Of a stretch of DNA of 64,000 nucleotides, positions 23,913-33,355 are shown piece by piece (the stretch's first letter is position 1; every line of letters starts with the position of its first letter). The position numbers were made by a program, and so were the translations under genes. The DNA comes from Bacillus timonensis (GTDB lineage: Bacteria > Bacillota > Bacilli > Bacillales > Bacillaceae_L). Under the pieces are notes generated by a model, which was not told the DNA's origin, ran no database searches, and worked only from the letters and a program-made list of their open reading frames with translations. The stretch covers positions 1 through 64,000 of the forward strand of contig NZ_SLUB01000003.1 of assembly GCF_004799755.1 (NCBI RefSeq), in the 5' to 3' direction.

Positions 23913-26327
23913 TTATGAACGCAAAGTTGCATTGAATTTTTCAGCAACAGCTTTTAGTACTTTTTCATGTGCTTTTGTTACTTCTTCTTCAGTTAACGTA
24001 CGTTCTGGATCAAAATACTTGATTGAATAAGCAACTGATTTTTTACCAGGTTCCATACGCTCTCCCTCATAAAGGTCAAAGATTGTAACATCGCGAAGTA
24101 GCTTACCACCCGCTTCAATAATAACCTGCTTCATGTCACCTGCAGCCACTGATTGATCAACAACAAGTGCAATATCACGAGTCATTGACGGGAATCGTGG
24201 AATTGGTTGATAAAGGATTTCTTCAACATCGGCTTCTAGAACATCCTTTAATGATAATTCAACCACATACGTTGGCGTTAAATCTAGGTCTTTTTGAACA
24301 TTTGGGTGAACTTGGCCAACAAACCCAATTTCTTTGTTATCTAATAACACAGCAGCTGTTCGTCCAGGATGCATGCCTTCCACTCTAGCTTGTAGGAATG
24401 AAGTTCTATTTTCAAGACCAAGCTTTTCAAACAGCCCTTCTAAAATTCCTTTTACTACATAGAAATCTACCGCTTTTTTCTCACCTTGCCATGTTGGTGA
24501 TAACCATGATCCTGTTAGGGCAATTGCTAAGTGTTCCTTTTCTTCAGGTAGTTCTTGGTCTGGTCTAGGAATAAATACTGATCCTGTTTCGTAAGTTGCT
24601 ACACTATCAATTTGACGAGCTAGATCATGTGAAACAACCTCTAATAAATGTGGAAGAAGGCTTAATCTTAAAAGACTGCGTTCTTCACTCATCGGCATAG
24701 CCAAACGAATTGGCTCAGTTTGTTCAAGTGCATATTTGTTTACTTTTTCAGCACTTGTAAGTGAATATGTGATGCTTTGATATAATCCAACACCTTCTAA
24801 ATATCTTCTCACTAAACGACGCTTTGCTTGATAATCCGTTAATCTGCCAGGTTTTGATTCTCCAACAGGAAGAGTTGTTGGTAATTCATCATATCCATAT
24901 AGTCGCGCTACTTCTTCAATTAGGTCCTCTTCGATTGTAATGTCAGGTCTACGAGTAGGTACAGTTACATGGAATGTATCATTATCCACAGTAAATGAGA
25001 ATTTTAGATTCGTAAAAATCGCTTCTACTTTTTCTTTTGAAATTTCAGTACCTAACACTTTGTTGATTCTATCAAGTGTTACAGAAACATTTACTGGCTC
25101 AATATCAAGAGTATCAACAGCCACAACACCTTCAAGAACTTCTCCACCAGCAAACTCCGCCATTAGTTCAGCTGCACGGTCTGCTGCTTCACGAGTACGA
25201 TTTGGATCAATTCCTTTCTCAAAGCGCGCACTAGCCTCACTACGTAAACCGTGGTCTTTAGATGACTTACGAATTGTGCTTCCTGTAAAATAAGCAGACT
25301 CTATTAAAACGGTTGTTGTGTCACTTTTCACTTCAGAATTCGCTCCACCCATTACACCTGCAAGGGCAACTGGAACGGTTCCATTTGTAATTACTAGGTG
25401 TTCATCCGTTAATGTACGCTCAGCATCATCTAGTGTTGTAATCTTTTCTCCATTGTTTGCCCGCCTAACAAGAATTTCTTTAGAACCTAGTCGGTCATAA
25501 TCAAACGCATGTAGTGGTTGACCATATTCTAATAAAATGTAGTTTGTAATGTCGACAACATTATTATGTGGGCGGATTCCTTCTGCCATCAAACGTGTTT
25601 GAAGCCATAAAGGTGATGGACCAATATTTACATTCTTCACTACACGTGCTACATATAATGGATTATCTTCCTTCGCTTCTACAGAAATCGAAATGTAATC
25701 CTTCGCTTTTTCCCCTGATGTTGATACTTTTGGTTGTGGTAGTTTTACGTCTGTTCCTAAAATAGCCGCAACCTCATATGCAACCCCCATCATGCTCATA
25801 GCATCAGCACGATTTGGTGTTAATCCAAGCTCAAGAACCTTATCATCAAGATTTAACGCAGCAATTGCGTCTGTTCCAGGCTCTACATCATGCGGGAAAA
25901 CAAAAATCCCTTCAGCATATTCCTTCGAAACAAGCTTTGATTCAAAGCCAAGCTCTTGAAGAGAACAGATCATTCCATTTGATTCTTCACCACGAAGCTT
26001 TGCCTTTTTGATTTTAAAATTGCCTGGTAAGACAGCACCTACCTTAGCGACTACAACCTTTTGGCCTTTTGCAACGTTCGGTGCTCCACAAATAATTTGA
26101 ACAGGCTCCCCTTCACCTACATCAACAAGACATTTATTTAATTTATCAGCATTTGGGTGCTGCTCACATTCTAATACATGACCAACGACAATCCCGCTAA
26201 TGCCTTCTCCTAAATGATCGACACCTTCTACTTCAATTCCACTTCTCGTAATTTTTTCTGCTAATTCTTCTGCCGTTACTCCTGTTAAATCAACGTATTC
26301 CTGCAACCATTTATATGAAACAAACAT
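23913..26327 (-). CDS. pheT: Phenylalanyl-tRNA synthetase beta subunit
   Basis: An 804-residue beta chain of the (alpha-beta)2 synthetase that charges tRNA-Phe. Domains in order: N-terminal tRNA-binding OB fold (about 40-150), B3/B4 editing domain (about 210-390, with [11 protein letters not shown]), B5 domain, catalytic-like core and the C-terminal ferredoxin-fold anticodon-binding domain ([15 protein letters not shown]). It follows pheS by 15 bp in one operon under T-box control. Confidence 0.97.
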   Translation of the reverse strand: MFVSYKWLQEYVDLTGVTAEELAEKITRSGIEVEGVDHLGEGISGIVVGHVLECEQHPNADKLNKCLVDVGEGEPVQIICGAPNVAKGQKVVVAKVGAVLPGNFKIKKAKLRGEESNGMICSLQELGFESKLVSKEYAEGIFVFPHDVEPGTDAIAALNLDDKVLELGLTPNRADAMSMMGVAYEVAAILGTDVKLPQPKVSTSGEKAKDYISISVEAKEDNPLYVARVVKNVNIGPSPLWLQTRLMAEGIRPHNNVVDITNYILLEYGQPLHAFDYDRLGSKEILVRRANNGEKITTLDDAERTLTDEHLVITNGTVPVALAGVMGGANSEVKSDTTTVLIESAYFTGSTIRKSSKDHGLRSEASARFEKGIDPNRTREAADRAAELMAEFAGGEVLEGVVAVDTLDIEPVNVSVTLDRINKVLGTEISKEKVEAIFTNLKFSFTVDNDTFHVTVPTRRPDITIEEDLIEEVARLYGYDELPTTLPVGESKPGRLTDYQAKRRLVRRYLEGVGLYQSITYSLTSAEKVNKYALEQTEPIRLAMPMSEERSLLRLSLLPHLLEVVSHDLARQIDSVATYETGSVFIPRPDQELPEEKEHLAIALTGSWLSPTWQGEKKAVDFYVVKGILEGLFEKLGLENRTSFLQARVEGMHPGRTAAVLLDNKEIGFVGQVHPNVQKDLDLTPTYVVELSLKDVLEADVEEILYQPIPRFPSMTRDIALVVDQSVAAGDMKQVIIEAGGKLLRDVTIFDLYEGERMEPGKKSVAYSIKYFDPERTLTEEEVTKAHEKVLKAVAEKFNATLRS

Positions 26328-26342
26328 TCTTATTCTCCCTCC

Positions 26343-27377
26343 TTAAGCCCGATTAAATTGTTTGATGAAACGATTATCATTTGTGTATAAATGACGAATA
26401 TCATCAATACCATATTTCAACATCGCAATACGCTCTGGGCCCATTCCGAACGCAAATCCTGTATATTTCTTTGAATCAAATCCAGACATCTCTAGAACAT
26501 TTGGATGTACCATACCGGCACCTAAAATTTCAATCCAACCTGTCTTCTTACATACATTACAACCATCTCCGCCACACTTAAAGCACGAGATATCCATCTC
26601 TACTGAAGGCTCAGTAAACGGGAAAAAGCTTGGGCGCAGACGAATTTCACGATCCTCACCAAACATCTTTTTCGCAAACGTATTTAATGTACCTTTAAGG
26701 TCACTCATACGAATGTTTTCATCAACCACCAATCCTTCAATTTGTGTAAATTGATGAGAGTGGGTCGCATCATCATTATCACGGCGGTATACTTTACCTG
26801 GACAGATGATTTTTACAGGTCCTTTTCCTTCATGCTTTTCCATTGTTCTTGCTTGAACAGGAGATGTTTGGGTACGAAGGAGAATATCCTCGGTGATATA
26901 GAATGAATCCTGCATATCCCTTGCCGGGTGATCCTTCGGTAAATTTAACGCTTCAAAATTGTAATAATCCTTTTCAACTTCAGGTCCTTCCGCAATGGAA
27001 TATCCCATTCCTAGGAATAAATCTTCAATTTCTTCAATAACCTTCGTAAGTGGGTGAGGCCCTCCTACTTTAAGCGGTCTCCCTGGAAGAGTGACATCGA
27101 TTGTTTCAGATGCTAGTTTCCTTTCGACTTCTTCTTTTTCAAGTAGTTCTTGTTTTGCAGTTAGTTTTTCAGTGATTTGCTCTCTAACTTCATTGACAAG
27201 TGCTCCCATTTTTGGACGCTCTTCAGCTGAAAGCTTACCCATTCCTCTTAGTACTTCCGTGATCGGTCCTTTTTTACCTAAATAAGCAACACGAATATCA
27301 TTTAATTCTTTAAGATTCGTTGCAGCCTCTACTTTTGCAAGAGCTTCTTCTTTCAGCTCAAGTAATCTTTCTTGCAT
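26343..27377 (-). CDS. pheS: Phenylalanyl-tRNA synthetase alpha subunit
   Basis: A 344-residue class II synthetase subunit that holds the Phe-AMP active site. Motif 2 ([13 protein letters not shown]) and motif 3 ([17 protein letters not shown]) are present, as is an N-terminal coiled coil. The ATG at 27377 (MQERLLEL) has AAGGAGG upstream and gives the same length as B. subtilis PheS. Upstream reading frame belongs to a dispersed repeat and is not coding. A T-box leader precedes it. Confidence 0.96.
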   Translation of the reverse strand: MQERLLELKEEALAKVEAATNLKELNDIRVAYLGKKGPITEVLRGMGKLSAEERPKMGALVNEVREQITEKLTAKQELLEKEEVERKLASETIDVTLPGRPLKVGGPHPLTKVIEEIEDLFLGMGYSIAEGPEVEKDYYNFEALNLPKDHPARDMQDSFYITEDILLRTQTSPVQARTMEKHEGKGPVKIICPGKVYRRDNDDATHSHQFTQIEGLVVDENIRMSDLKGTLNTFAKKMFGEDREIRLRPSFFPFTEPSVEMDISCFKCGGDGCNVCKKTGWIEILGAGMVHPNVLEMSGFDSKKYTGFAFGMGPERIAMLKYGIDDIRHLYTNDNRFIKQFNRA

Positions 27378-27396
27378 TAATAATTCCTCCTTTTTC

Positions 27397-27520
27397 TTAG
27401 AAAAGCGCAAGGCGCCCGTTTCATCGGCGACAAGCACAAGACGGCTACTTTCAGAAGGCGCTTTTTGCCTTCCGAAGTGATTGGCTTGTGACCTCGAGCC
27501 GATGGCGCCTGGAGCTAGAC
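27397..27520. repeat. Dispersed repeat, copy 1, in the pheS leader
   Basis: It begins AAAGCGCAAGGCGCC and ends GGCGCCTGGAGCTAGACA, with an internal GAAGGCGCTTTTTGCCTTC hairpin. The ends are inverted relative to each other (GGCGCC). It matches the copies at 37331-37510 and, inverted, 54139-54264 over most of its length. It lies between the T-box terminator and the pheS ribosome-binding site. Confidence 0.8.
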
Positions 27521-27530
27521 ATTAAGACAA

Positions 27531-27800
27531 AATAAAAAACCTCAATCCCTAAAAAGGGACGAGGTTTAGATTCGCGGTACCACCCTTGTTAACAATTACA
27601 CCATCATAATTGTTCACTTCGTTTCGATAACGGCAAATGCCGGTACACCTTTACGCCAAATGTTTAGACGGTCCAAGTGCCAACTCAAGAGGTGAATTCA
27701 CTTTCTTCTTCTATAAAAATGCTTGCAGTCACGGCATTTTCTCCCTGAATAGTGAGTGGAAAGTTACTGGTCTCTATCACTGTTTTTTCTATATGTAAAG
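27531..27800 (-). promoter_or_regulatory. T-box riboswitch of pheST (UUC specifier)
   Basis: The minus strand shows the T-box sequence AGGGTGGTACCGCG (27571-27584), an upstream stem I with a specifier loop TGAATTCACC whose UUC codon (27694-27696) reads Phe, and a terminator AACCTC...GAGGTT (27538-27566) followed by T. Uncharged tRNA-Phe should favour antitermination and pheST expression. Confidence 0.93.
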
Positions 27801-27807
27801 CATATAA

Positions 27808-27836
27808 ATTATATTATACGTATCTTCAAGGTGCAA
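27808..27836 (-). promoter_or_regulatory. Sigma-A promoter of pheST
   Basis: TTGCAC (27831-27836), 17 bp, TATAAT (27808-27813) on the minus strand. A second TATAAT overlaps it at 27813-27818. Confidence 0.65.
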
Positions 27837-27848
27837 ATCAAACCCAAT

Positions 27849-28487
27849 TTAATTCTTTTTTCGCATAAATGGGAGATAGAGAATAAAAAACATGATCAAT
27901 GCAACAATTTCCAAGGATAAGATATACCAAGGGTACGGACCGAGAAAGTCGATTAAACTTGGGTTTATTGGTTTTTTCGCGAGAAACATATAGTTTCCAC
28001 CAGTTGCTTCGTTGACGAAAAAGACGACTAAGGCGATAATGTTCAATCCCGCAAAAGCCTTCCATATGGATTTGAAAGTCGGTCTATAATTCTCGTACCA
28101 AATCATATACAAACTTGCAAGGATTATCGCAATGTGAGCTAGGAAAAAGTGAAAATAACGATAATGTGGAAAGTCATAAGCAAGCTCTGGTGTAAGCATT
28201 GCTTGTAAGGCACCACCTATGCCTAAGAAATAGGTTACCTCAAATAACAAGTGGCTCTTAGTCAGTAACATGATAATACTCAAAAAAAGCGAAATTGAGC
28301 AAAGCTGAAAAGGTAAGGAATCAATTGGGTCCCATACTCCCGTAAATACATACCAAACATAAAGAGACAGTTCACTACTTAATAAAAATAGTGCCAATGT
28401 ATAACGAATGACTGATTTTCCTTTTGTGAGTCTGGTTCTAAAAAGAAATAAAAGAATACCCGAGACTAAAAGCAAGCCTAGCATCAC
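27849..28487 (-). CDS. YwaF/TIGR02206-type membrane protein, start uncertain
   Basis: At least 212 residues with six or seven hydrophobic segments. It resembles the YwaF/TIGR02206 family, which has no known function. The annotated end is the first GTG/ATG pair in frame (28487), but the frame continues upstream with residues like the family N-terminus (FFGKSAVGEPFQWLTFSHV). No ATG, GTG or TTG exists in that extension. The only start behind a ribosome-binding site (AAGGGG, 28564-28569) is an ATT at 28551-28553. Either the gene uses ATT or it has lost its start codon. Confidence 0.65.
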   Translation of the reverse strand: MMLGLLLVSGILLFLFRTRLTKGKSVIRYTLALFLLSSELSLYVWYVFTGVWDPIDSLPFQLCSISLFLSIIMLLTKSHLLFEVTYFLGIGGALQAMLTPELAYDFPHYRYFHFFLAHIAIILASLYMIWYENYRPTFKSIWKAFAGLNIIALVVFFVNEATGGNYMFLAKKPINPSLIDFLGPYPWYILSLEIVALIMFFILYLPFMRKKN

Positions 28488-28675
28488 GACATGTGAAAAA
28501 GTTAGCCATTGAAACGGTTCACCTACAGCAGACTTCCCAAAAAAGTCGTTAATAACGCTCGCACCCCTTACCGTAATTGAATTTTTAACAATTCTTTTAT
28601 TACAAGCTACAATATATTTTGAAATCTTTATGTACAGTGTATAATTAATTAAATAAATAAGAAAGGATGAATTTA

Positions 28676-28894
28676 ATGAACAAGAGAGAAGAATTAAAAC
28701 GAATTATTGATAATTTACCTGAGGAAAAACTACCTGATCCAGCAGAATTCTTAAAATCCTTAATTCCAGAGGACGATGAGCCATTAACGGAAGAAGAGTT
28801 AAAAGAAATCGAAAAATCACGGCAAAGAATGAATAATGGTGAATTTGTCACGTTAGATGATTTAATTAAAGAATTAGATGAGGATTACAAATAA
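28676..28894 (+). CDS. Antitoxin of a RelE-type toxin-antitoxin pair
   Basis: A 72-residue, strongly acidic protein (MNKREELKRIIDNLPEEKL, then many Glu and Asp, ending ELDEDYK). It overlaps the start of a RelE-like toxin by one base, so by position and charge it is the antitoxin. I choose ATG 28676, because an ATG at 28667 lies within the AAAGGATG ribosome-binding site. A TATAAT at 28640-28645 is a likely -10. The pair is absent from this place in the B. subtilis order. Confidence 0.8.
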   Translation: MNKREELKRIIDNLPEEKLPDPAEFLKSLIPEDDEPLTEEELKEIEKSRQRMNNGEFVTLDDLIKELDEDYK

Positions 28895-29154
28895 TGTATA
28901 CCTTATTAATTGACAAGAATGCTGAAAGATTCATAAAGAAACTCGATAAAAACACCCGACTACGAATTAAAGATGCTTTATTAGAGATACAGGAAACCCC
29001 ATTTTCTGCTTCAAACGTAAAGAAACTATCAAACCTTAATTTATATAGAAAACGTGTAGGAGATATAAGAATTATTTATGAAATAATTGAAGGTAAATTA
29101 ATAGTTCATGTTATTAAAATTGGTTTTCGAGGCGATATTTATAAACGTTACTAA
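28894..29154 (+). CDS. RelE/ParE-family toxin
   Basis: An 86-residue basic protein of the RelE/ParE superfamily (MYTLLIDKNAERFIKKLD, LSNLNLYRKRVGDIRIIYEI, HVIKIGFRGDIYKRY). The conserved R-x-G-x-[WY]-R-[LIV]-x-Y type core appears as YRKRVGDIRIIYEI, and the C-terminal aromatic-basic tail GDIYKRY suits a RelE-type mRNA interferase. Its ATG overlaps the antitoxin stop (translation coupling). Whether it cuts mRNA or poisons gyrase cannot be decided from sequence. RelE is more likely. Confidence 0.85.
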   Translation: MYTLLIDKNAERFIKKLDKNTRLRIKDALLEIQETPFSASNVKKLSNLNLYRKRVGDIRIIYEIIEGKLIVHVIKIGFRGDIYKRY

Positions 29155-29184
29155 CGTCCATCCATCGCCCCTATCAACACAATC

Positions 29185-29934
29185 TTACCTCAAATGATAA
29201 AGTAAAATCCCCGCTGCTACTGCTACATTTAAAGATTCACTTTTTCCATATATTGGAATATAGAGATTTTGATCTGTTTTTTCTAGTATTTCTGCTTGTA
29301 CTCCGTTTCCTTCATTTCCGACTATTAATGCAAAGGAATCTTCGACAGGAGCTTGTTTATAGTCAACTGCATTCTTTAAAGATGTCCCGTAAACTTTAAT
29401 ACCTTTTTGTTTAAGCCGATCAATCGTTTCATGTAGGTTTTCTTTCACAATAGGCAGATGAAAAATCGAGCCCTGTGTAGAACGAACTACCTTTGAATTA
29501 TAGACATCAACGCTTCCTTCACCAATAATCACAGCATCCATACCTGCTGCATCTGCCGTTCGAATCATCGTGCCGAGATTGCCAGGATCTTGTACAGCAT
29601 CTACTAATAACAACCTTGTAAACTGCCCGCCCTCTTTTACCGAATACTGTTCACAAATGGCAGCTACCCCTTGTGATGTATCCGTATCACTTATTTCCTG
29701 CATAATCTTTTCTGTCACAATCGTGAAGGATAGATTATCTACATTCCAGCTTGAGGGGATATCTACCGCTTCACAAATAATCAATTCTCTTATGATAACA
29801 TCACTTTTTAGAGCCTCTTCTACTAAATGAAACCCTTCAATCATAAAAGTTCCAGTCTTGTCACGTTCTTTCTTTGTATGTAGTTTTTTCCATTGTTTAA
29901 TTTGAGGATTTTTATTTGATTCAATTCGTTTCAA
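29185..29934 (-). CDS. ysgA: SpoU/TrmH-family RNA 2'-O-methyltransferase (YsgA)
   Basis: A 249-residue SPOUT-class methyltransferase. An N-terminal L30e-like substrate-binding domain (about 1-95) is followed by the knotted catalytic domain with DAVQDPGNLGTMIRTADAAG, IVGNEGNG and LYIPIYGKSESLNVAVAAG, the three SpoU motifs. It methylates a ribose in rRNA or tRNA; the target base is not known here. TTG start. It matches ysgA of B. subtilis in location near pheST and sspI. Confidence 0.9.
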   Translation of the reverse strand: MKRIESNKNPQIKQWKKLHTKKERDKTGTFMIEGFHLVEEALKSDVIIRELIICEAVDIPSSWNVDNLSFTIVTEKIMQEISDTDTSQGVAAICEQYSVKEGGQFTRLLLVDAVQDPGNLGTMIRTADAAGMDAVIIGEGSVDVYNSKVVRSTQGSIFHLPIVKENLHETIDRLKQKGIKVYGTSLKNAVDYKQAPVEDSFALIVGNEGNGVQAEILEKTDQNLYIPIYGKSESLNVAVAAGILLYHLR

Positions 29935-30054
29935 CGTATTTTTTGCTCCTTTTAGCTAATTCTTTTTCCATTATATCCTATGGTAAATACATAAAAAAGG
30001 CGGAACGTGTAAAAGATACAAATGAAAAGTTACATATGAAAGGTGTGCTTGTAA

Positions 30055-30264
30055 ATGAATTTGAACTTAAGACATGCTGTTAAGCATAATGTCTCTGGAA
30101 ATTCTCAAGCAGAATTAGAAGATACGATTGTTGATGCCATTCAAAGTGGCGAAGAAAAAATGCTTCCAGGATTAGGAGTATTATTTGAAGTGATTTGGGA
30201 AAATGCAAGCCAAGAGGAAAAACAAGAAATGCTCTCAACATTGGAGCAAGGATTAAAGCAATAA
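30055..30264 (+). CDS. sspI: Small acid-soluble spore protein I
   Basis: A 69-residue SspI ([18 protein letters not shown] start, [14 protein letters not shown] centre, TLEQGLKQ end). It is a minor spore-core protein made in the forespore under sigma-G in B. subtilis, where it contributes to spore outgrowth. I could not find a convincing sigma-G promoter upstream. A terminator follows directly. It confirms the organism as a spore former. Confidence 0.95.
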   Translation: MNLNLRHAVKHNVSGNSQAELEDTIVDAIQSGEEKMLPGLGVLFEVIWENASQEEKQEMLSTLEQGLKQ

Positions 30265-30269
30265 TGAGT

Positions 30270-30300
30270 AAAGCCGATGACAAAAATCATCGGCTTTTAA
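30270..30300 (+). terminator. Terminator after sspI
   Basis: AAAGCCGATGA pairs with TCATCGGCTTT, followed by a short T run. Confidence 0.8.
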
Positions 30301-30302
30301 CT

Positions 30303-30565
30303 TTATTTAGCAGAAGTTCCTGCCGAATAAAGTGAAAGCCTCCGGCGGATGCCACGATTTTTCAGAGGAAACTTTTCAGCATTAACTGGCACTAAGCCCT
30401 CACTGAGGGCAATTGCCAGTAAAAGCCTGATTGGTTCAACTAACAATCTGCGGAAAAATGCATCCACAGATTGAAGTTTCACTGTATCTCGCGTAAGATC
30501 AAGGACTAAAGACGCCACTTCCTGTGTGCCTAAAAATCGGGCGCGCAAATACGCCAAGGCGTATT
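30303..30565. repeat. Structured non-coding segment, possible dispersed repeat
   Basis: It lies between the sspI terminator and the ysdC stop. It contains a nested hairpin at 30386-30419 (CTGGCA and GCCCTCA arms with TGAGGGC and TGCCAG), another at 30444-30473 (CAATCTG/CAGATTG), and an outer GTGAAA/TTTCAC pairing. A 90-codon minus frame covers it from a TTG that overlaps the ysdC stop, but it has low-complexity Leu/Arg composition and no family look, so I do not call it a gene. Confidence 0.5.
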
Positions 30566-30571
30566 TGATTA

Positions 30572-31657
30572 TCAATCAAATTTTATTTTATTAACTGTTT
30601 CTTTGTCTAGACGTTTAATCACTTCTGCAATAAGTTTTACTGCATTTTCATAATCATCACGGTGAAGAATACCGGCATGTGAATGAATATAGCGCGTTGC
30701 GATTGTAATCGCTAAAGCTGGAACACCTTCTAGGGAAATGTGGATTGAGCCTGCATCTGTTCCACCACCAGCAATCGCATCAAACTGATATGGGATGCTA
30801 AGTTCATCCGCTACTCCAACAACAAAATCACGCAAGCCTTTATGAGAAACCATAGAAGCATCATATAGAATGATTTGAGGACCTTCCCCCATTTTGCTCA
30901 TTGCTTCTTTTTCTGAAATTCCAGGTGTATCTCCTGCAATACCCACATCAACGGCAATTGCAAGATCGGGCTTAATCATCGCTGCTGCTGTTTTGGCACC
31001 ACGAAGACCTACTTCCTCTTGAACCGAACCAACTCCATACACAACATTTGGGTGTTCTTCGTTCTTTAAATATTTTAAAACATCTATTGCAATCGCACAG
31101 CCAATTCGGTTATCCCATGCTTTGGCAAGTAGCATTTTTTCATTATTCATGACTGTAAATTCGAAATATGGAACAACCTGGTCACCAGGTTTTACTCCAA
31201 ATTCTAGAGCTTGCTCTCTATTTGCCGCACCAATATCAATGAACATATCTTTGATTTCAACAGGCTTCTTACGTGCATCAGCAGTTAGGATATGTGGTGG
31301 TTTAGAACCTATTACACCCGTAATATCTCCAATACTTGTGACTACTGTTACTCGTTGTGCAAGCATAACCTGTGACCACCAGCCACCAACGGTTTGGAAA
31401 CGTAAAAATCCTTTTTCATCAATTTGTGTTACCATAAAGCCAACTTCATCTAAATGCCCAGAAATCATGATTTTTGGACCAGTTGGATTACCTTCTTTTT
31501 TTGCGATTAAACTTCCTAGTCCATCATAAGAAAGTTCATCAGAATATGGAGTTATGTATTTTTTCATGACTTCACGAGGCTCTCGTTCATTACCAGGAAT
31601 ACCTTTTGCGTCGGTAAGATCTTTTAGCATCGTTAATGTTTCATCAAGCTTTGTCAT
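30572..31657 (-). CDS. ysdC: M42-family metallo-aminopeptidase YsdC
   Basis: A 361-residue peptidase of the M42 (glutamyl aminopeptidase/cellulase M) family. Metal ligands appear in [31 protein letters not shown] (catalytic Glu), [12 protein letters not shown] and SHAGILH. These enzymes form large tetrahedral dodecamers that trim peptides in the cytoplasm. Start at 31657 ([10 protein letters not shown]). In place and length it is ysdC. Its stop is overlapped by a spurious frame in the downstream repeat. Confidence 0.92.
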   Translation of the reverse strand: MTKLDETLTMLKDLTDAKGIPGNEREPREVMKKYITPYSDELSYDGLGSLIAKKEGNPTGPKIMISGHLDEVGFMVTQIDEKGFLRFQTVGGWWSQVMLAQRVTVVTSIGDITGVIGSKPPHILTADARKKPVEIKDMFIDIGAANREQALEFGVKPGDQVVPYFEFTVMNNEKMLLAKAWDNRIGCAIAIDVLKYLKNEEHPNVVYGVGSVQEEVGLRGAKTAAAMIKPDLAIAVDVGIAGDTPGISEKEAMSKMGEGPQIILYDASMVSHKGLRDFVVGVADELSIPYQFDAIAGGGTDAGSIHISLEGVPALAITIATRYIHSHAGILHRDDYENAVKLIAEVIKRLDKETVNKIKFD

Positions 31658-31736
31658 CGATAAATCACCTAACTTTCGTTAATTTGACTATTTCATTATA
31701 CAGAAAATAGTGGCAACTCGGCAATTCTAGACTTTT

Positions 31737-32174
31737 CTATTTAGTTCCACTTGAACCAAAACCGCCTTCTCCTCTTTCAGAGGCTGCCACTTCCTCAACC
31801 TGTAGCAAGTTAACCTGAGCTACTTCAGCAATGACCATTTGTGCAATCCGCATTTGTTTTTCCACTACAAAATCTTCTTTTCCATGATTAATTAAGATGA
31901 CCGCAACTTCTCCCCGATAGCCTTCATCAATGGTCCCTGGACTATTTAAAACCGTTACGGAGTGTTTGAGTGCTAGTCCACTTCTTGGTCGTACTTGTGC
32001 TTCTGTTCCCGGTGGCAGCTCCATTTTGATTCCCGTTTTAATGAATTTTGCTTCCCCCGGTTTAATCACTTTTTCTTCAGCCGAAAATAAATCTAAGCCT
32101 GCATCACCCGGATTTGCTTGCAATGGAAGCCTTGCATCCTCGTTTAGCAGCATTACTTTTAAGTTGTATGTCAT
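31737..32174 (-). CDS. dut: dUTP diphosphatase
   Basis: A 145-residue trimeric dUTPase that turns dUTP into dUMP, keeping uracil out of DNA and feeding thymidylate synthesis. Motifs: [11 protein letters not shown] (1), [16 protein letters not shown] (2), [16 protein letters not shown] (3), and the C-terminal P-loop-like [10 protein letters not shown] (5). All five family motifs seem intact. B. subtilis carries its dUTPases in prophage-like places (yncF, yosS), so a copy here between ysdC and ysdB is a difference in layout. Confidence 0.93.
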   Translation of the reverse strand: MTYNLKVMLLNEDARLPLQANPGDAGLDLFSAEEKVIKPGEAKFIKTGIKMELPPGTEAQVRPRSGLALKHSVTVLNSPGTIDEGYRGEVAVILINHGKEDFVVEKQMRIAQMVIAEVAQVNLLQVEEVAASERGEGGFGSSGTK

Positions 32175-32283
32175 ACAAAAATCCTCCTCTAGAAAAAAAT
32201 TATAACAAATTTAAAATAACTTGAAACCTTTTGTATAGGTTATTCGTATATGTTGGCAGATTGAAAATGGAGGGAGTCCTCTT

Positions 32284-32679
32284 ATGTTTGTTATACTTAT
32301 TCGTTTTGTCATCTTACTTCTAATCATCTTTTTATTATATCGGATTTTCAAGTACGTACTAAATCCAAAGAGGAAGCTTGAGCTTGCTCAAGAAAAAGAG
32401 GAATTCTACTGGCTTGATGACCTAGCTAATGTCCATAAAAACTTTTTATTAACGTATAAGGGAGTTTTATTTGAAGGGGAAAAATATTTAGGATCTACCA
32501 AAAAATCATTCGAGGTTGTATCTATCTTTGTATGGGCCAAAACTGATAATTTGAAGGGATTAACCTATACGGATTTTCAATACATTGAGCGTAGAATTAA
32601 TGAAGTTTATCCACATGCGAAAATTGATTGGAAAAGTCCAATAAAAGAACTGATAAAGGAAAACAGTCGTGAGCGTTAA
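32284..32679 (+). CDS. ysdB: YsdB-like sigma-W-type conserved protein
   Basis: A 131-residue protein with one N-terminal membrane helix (about 2-24, VILIRFVILLLIIFLLYRIF) and a cytosolic domain rich in charged residues (FYWLDDLANVHKNF, TYKGVLFEGEKYLG). It has the length and place of B. subtilis ysdB. Function unknown. GGAGGGAG stands upstream of the start. It is divergent from dut and followed by its own terminator. Confidence 0.75.
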   Translation: MFVILIRFVILLLIIFLLYRIFKYVLNPKRKLELAQEKEEFYWLDDLANVHKNFLLTYKGVLFEGEKYLGSTKKSFEVVSIFVWAKTDNLKGLTYTDFQYIERRINEVYPHAKIDWKSPIKELIKENSRER

Positions 32680-32698
32680 CTCCACGACTGTTTTTTTC
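32660..32698 (+). terminator. Terminator after ysdB
   Basis: AACAGTCGTG and CACGACTGTT form a 10-bp stem followed by seven T. Confidence 0.85.
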
Positions 32699-33284
32699 AT
32701 TGAAATGACCTTCCTGCTTTAGGATTAAAAAATTCATGCCATTTGATAATAACCTGTTTTTCTCGAAGTAGATAGAACAATAGAGTAAGTGCAAGGAGTA
32801 TAGCGAGAATCACGGTTGTAGAGAATTCACGGATAAATTGACCGAAAACGGTATAGAGAAGGGCTACTGGGATATTTGTATAGAAAGAGGCTTTGGCATA
32901 GTTTCGAAAATACCTTGTAACATCCATAATACATAGTGATAACAGGTGAAAATTAATAAAAGGAATAAGACGTAAGATTGCAATTTGCCCAATGGTAAAA
33001 TTCACTTTGTCTCCTAACCATTTTTGCTTGAGTGTATTAATTTTGTTGGACAATCTTGGAACCTGCCGATATAAGAAATAAAAAAGAATGCTAAGCATTG
33101 TTAATCCTAGTATGGAATAAAGCGTTCCAAAAACAGAGCCGAATAAAATGCCCCCGACGATACATACGACAGGAACTGGTATGAAAAAGATAGGACGGAT
33201 AAGATGGATACCAATAAAAATAATGGGGGCAAGCAGTCCAGTGGATTGAATAAAAACAAACAGCAGTGTCATCGTATCATCCAA
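32697..33284 (-). CDS. VTT-domain (TVP38/TMEM64/DedA-like) membrane protein
   Basis: A 195-residue membrane protein with about five hydrophobic segments. The VTT/SNARE-associated core appears as RPIFFIPVPVVCIVGGILFGSVFGTLYS in two pieces, followed by the re-entrant region and AILRLIPFINFHLLS. DedA-superfamily members in Bacillus take part in lipid transport across the membrane, but the substrate here is unknown. The start is a TTG at 33284 behind AGAGGTG, or possibly the ATG four codons on. I do not know a B. subtilis counterpart at this exact place. Confidence 0.75.
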   Translation of the reverse strand: MDDTMTLLFVFIQSTGLLAPIIFIGIHLIRPIFFIPVPVVCIVGGILFGSVFGTLYSILGLTMLSILFYFLYRQVPRLSNKINTLKQKWLGDKVNFTIGQIAILRLIPFINFHLLSLCIMDVTRYFRNYAKASFYTNIPVALLYTVFGQFIREFSTTVILAILLALTLLFYLLREKQVIIKWHEFFNPKAGRSFQ

Positions 33285-33355
33285 GTGTACAACTCACCTC
33301 TTCCGATAAATTTATAAGAAAAGTGCTATTTAAGCATATACAATCGTACAAGTTG

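Noticed and set aside
28645-28851. Ser-rich minus ORF over the antitoxin
   Set aside because: Antisense shadow of the acidic antitoxin codons (Glu/Asp codons read as Ser/Phe on the other strand).
29935-30054. Sigma-G promoter of sspI
   Set aside because: A CATTATA is present near 29969 but no fitting -35 at the right distance; not strong enough to call.
30303-30575. 90-codon ORF on the minus strand
   Set aside because: It starts with a TTG overlapping the ysdC stop, has no good ribosome-binding site, a biased Leu/Arg composition and lies over strong hairpins. It reads as a structured repeat.
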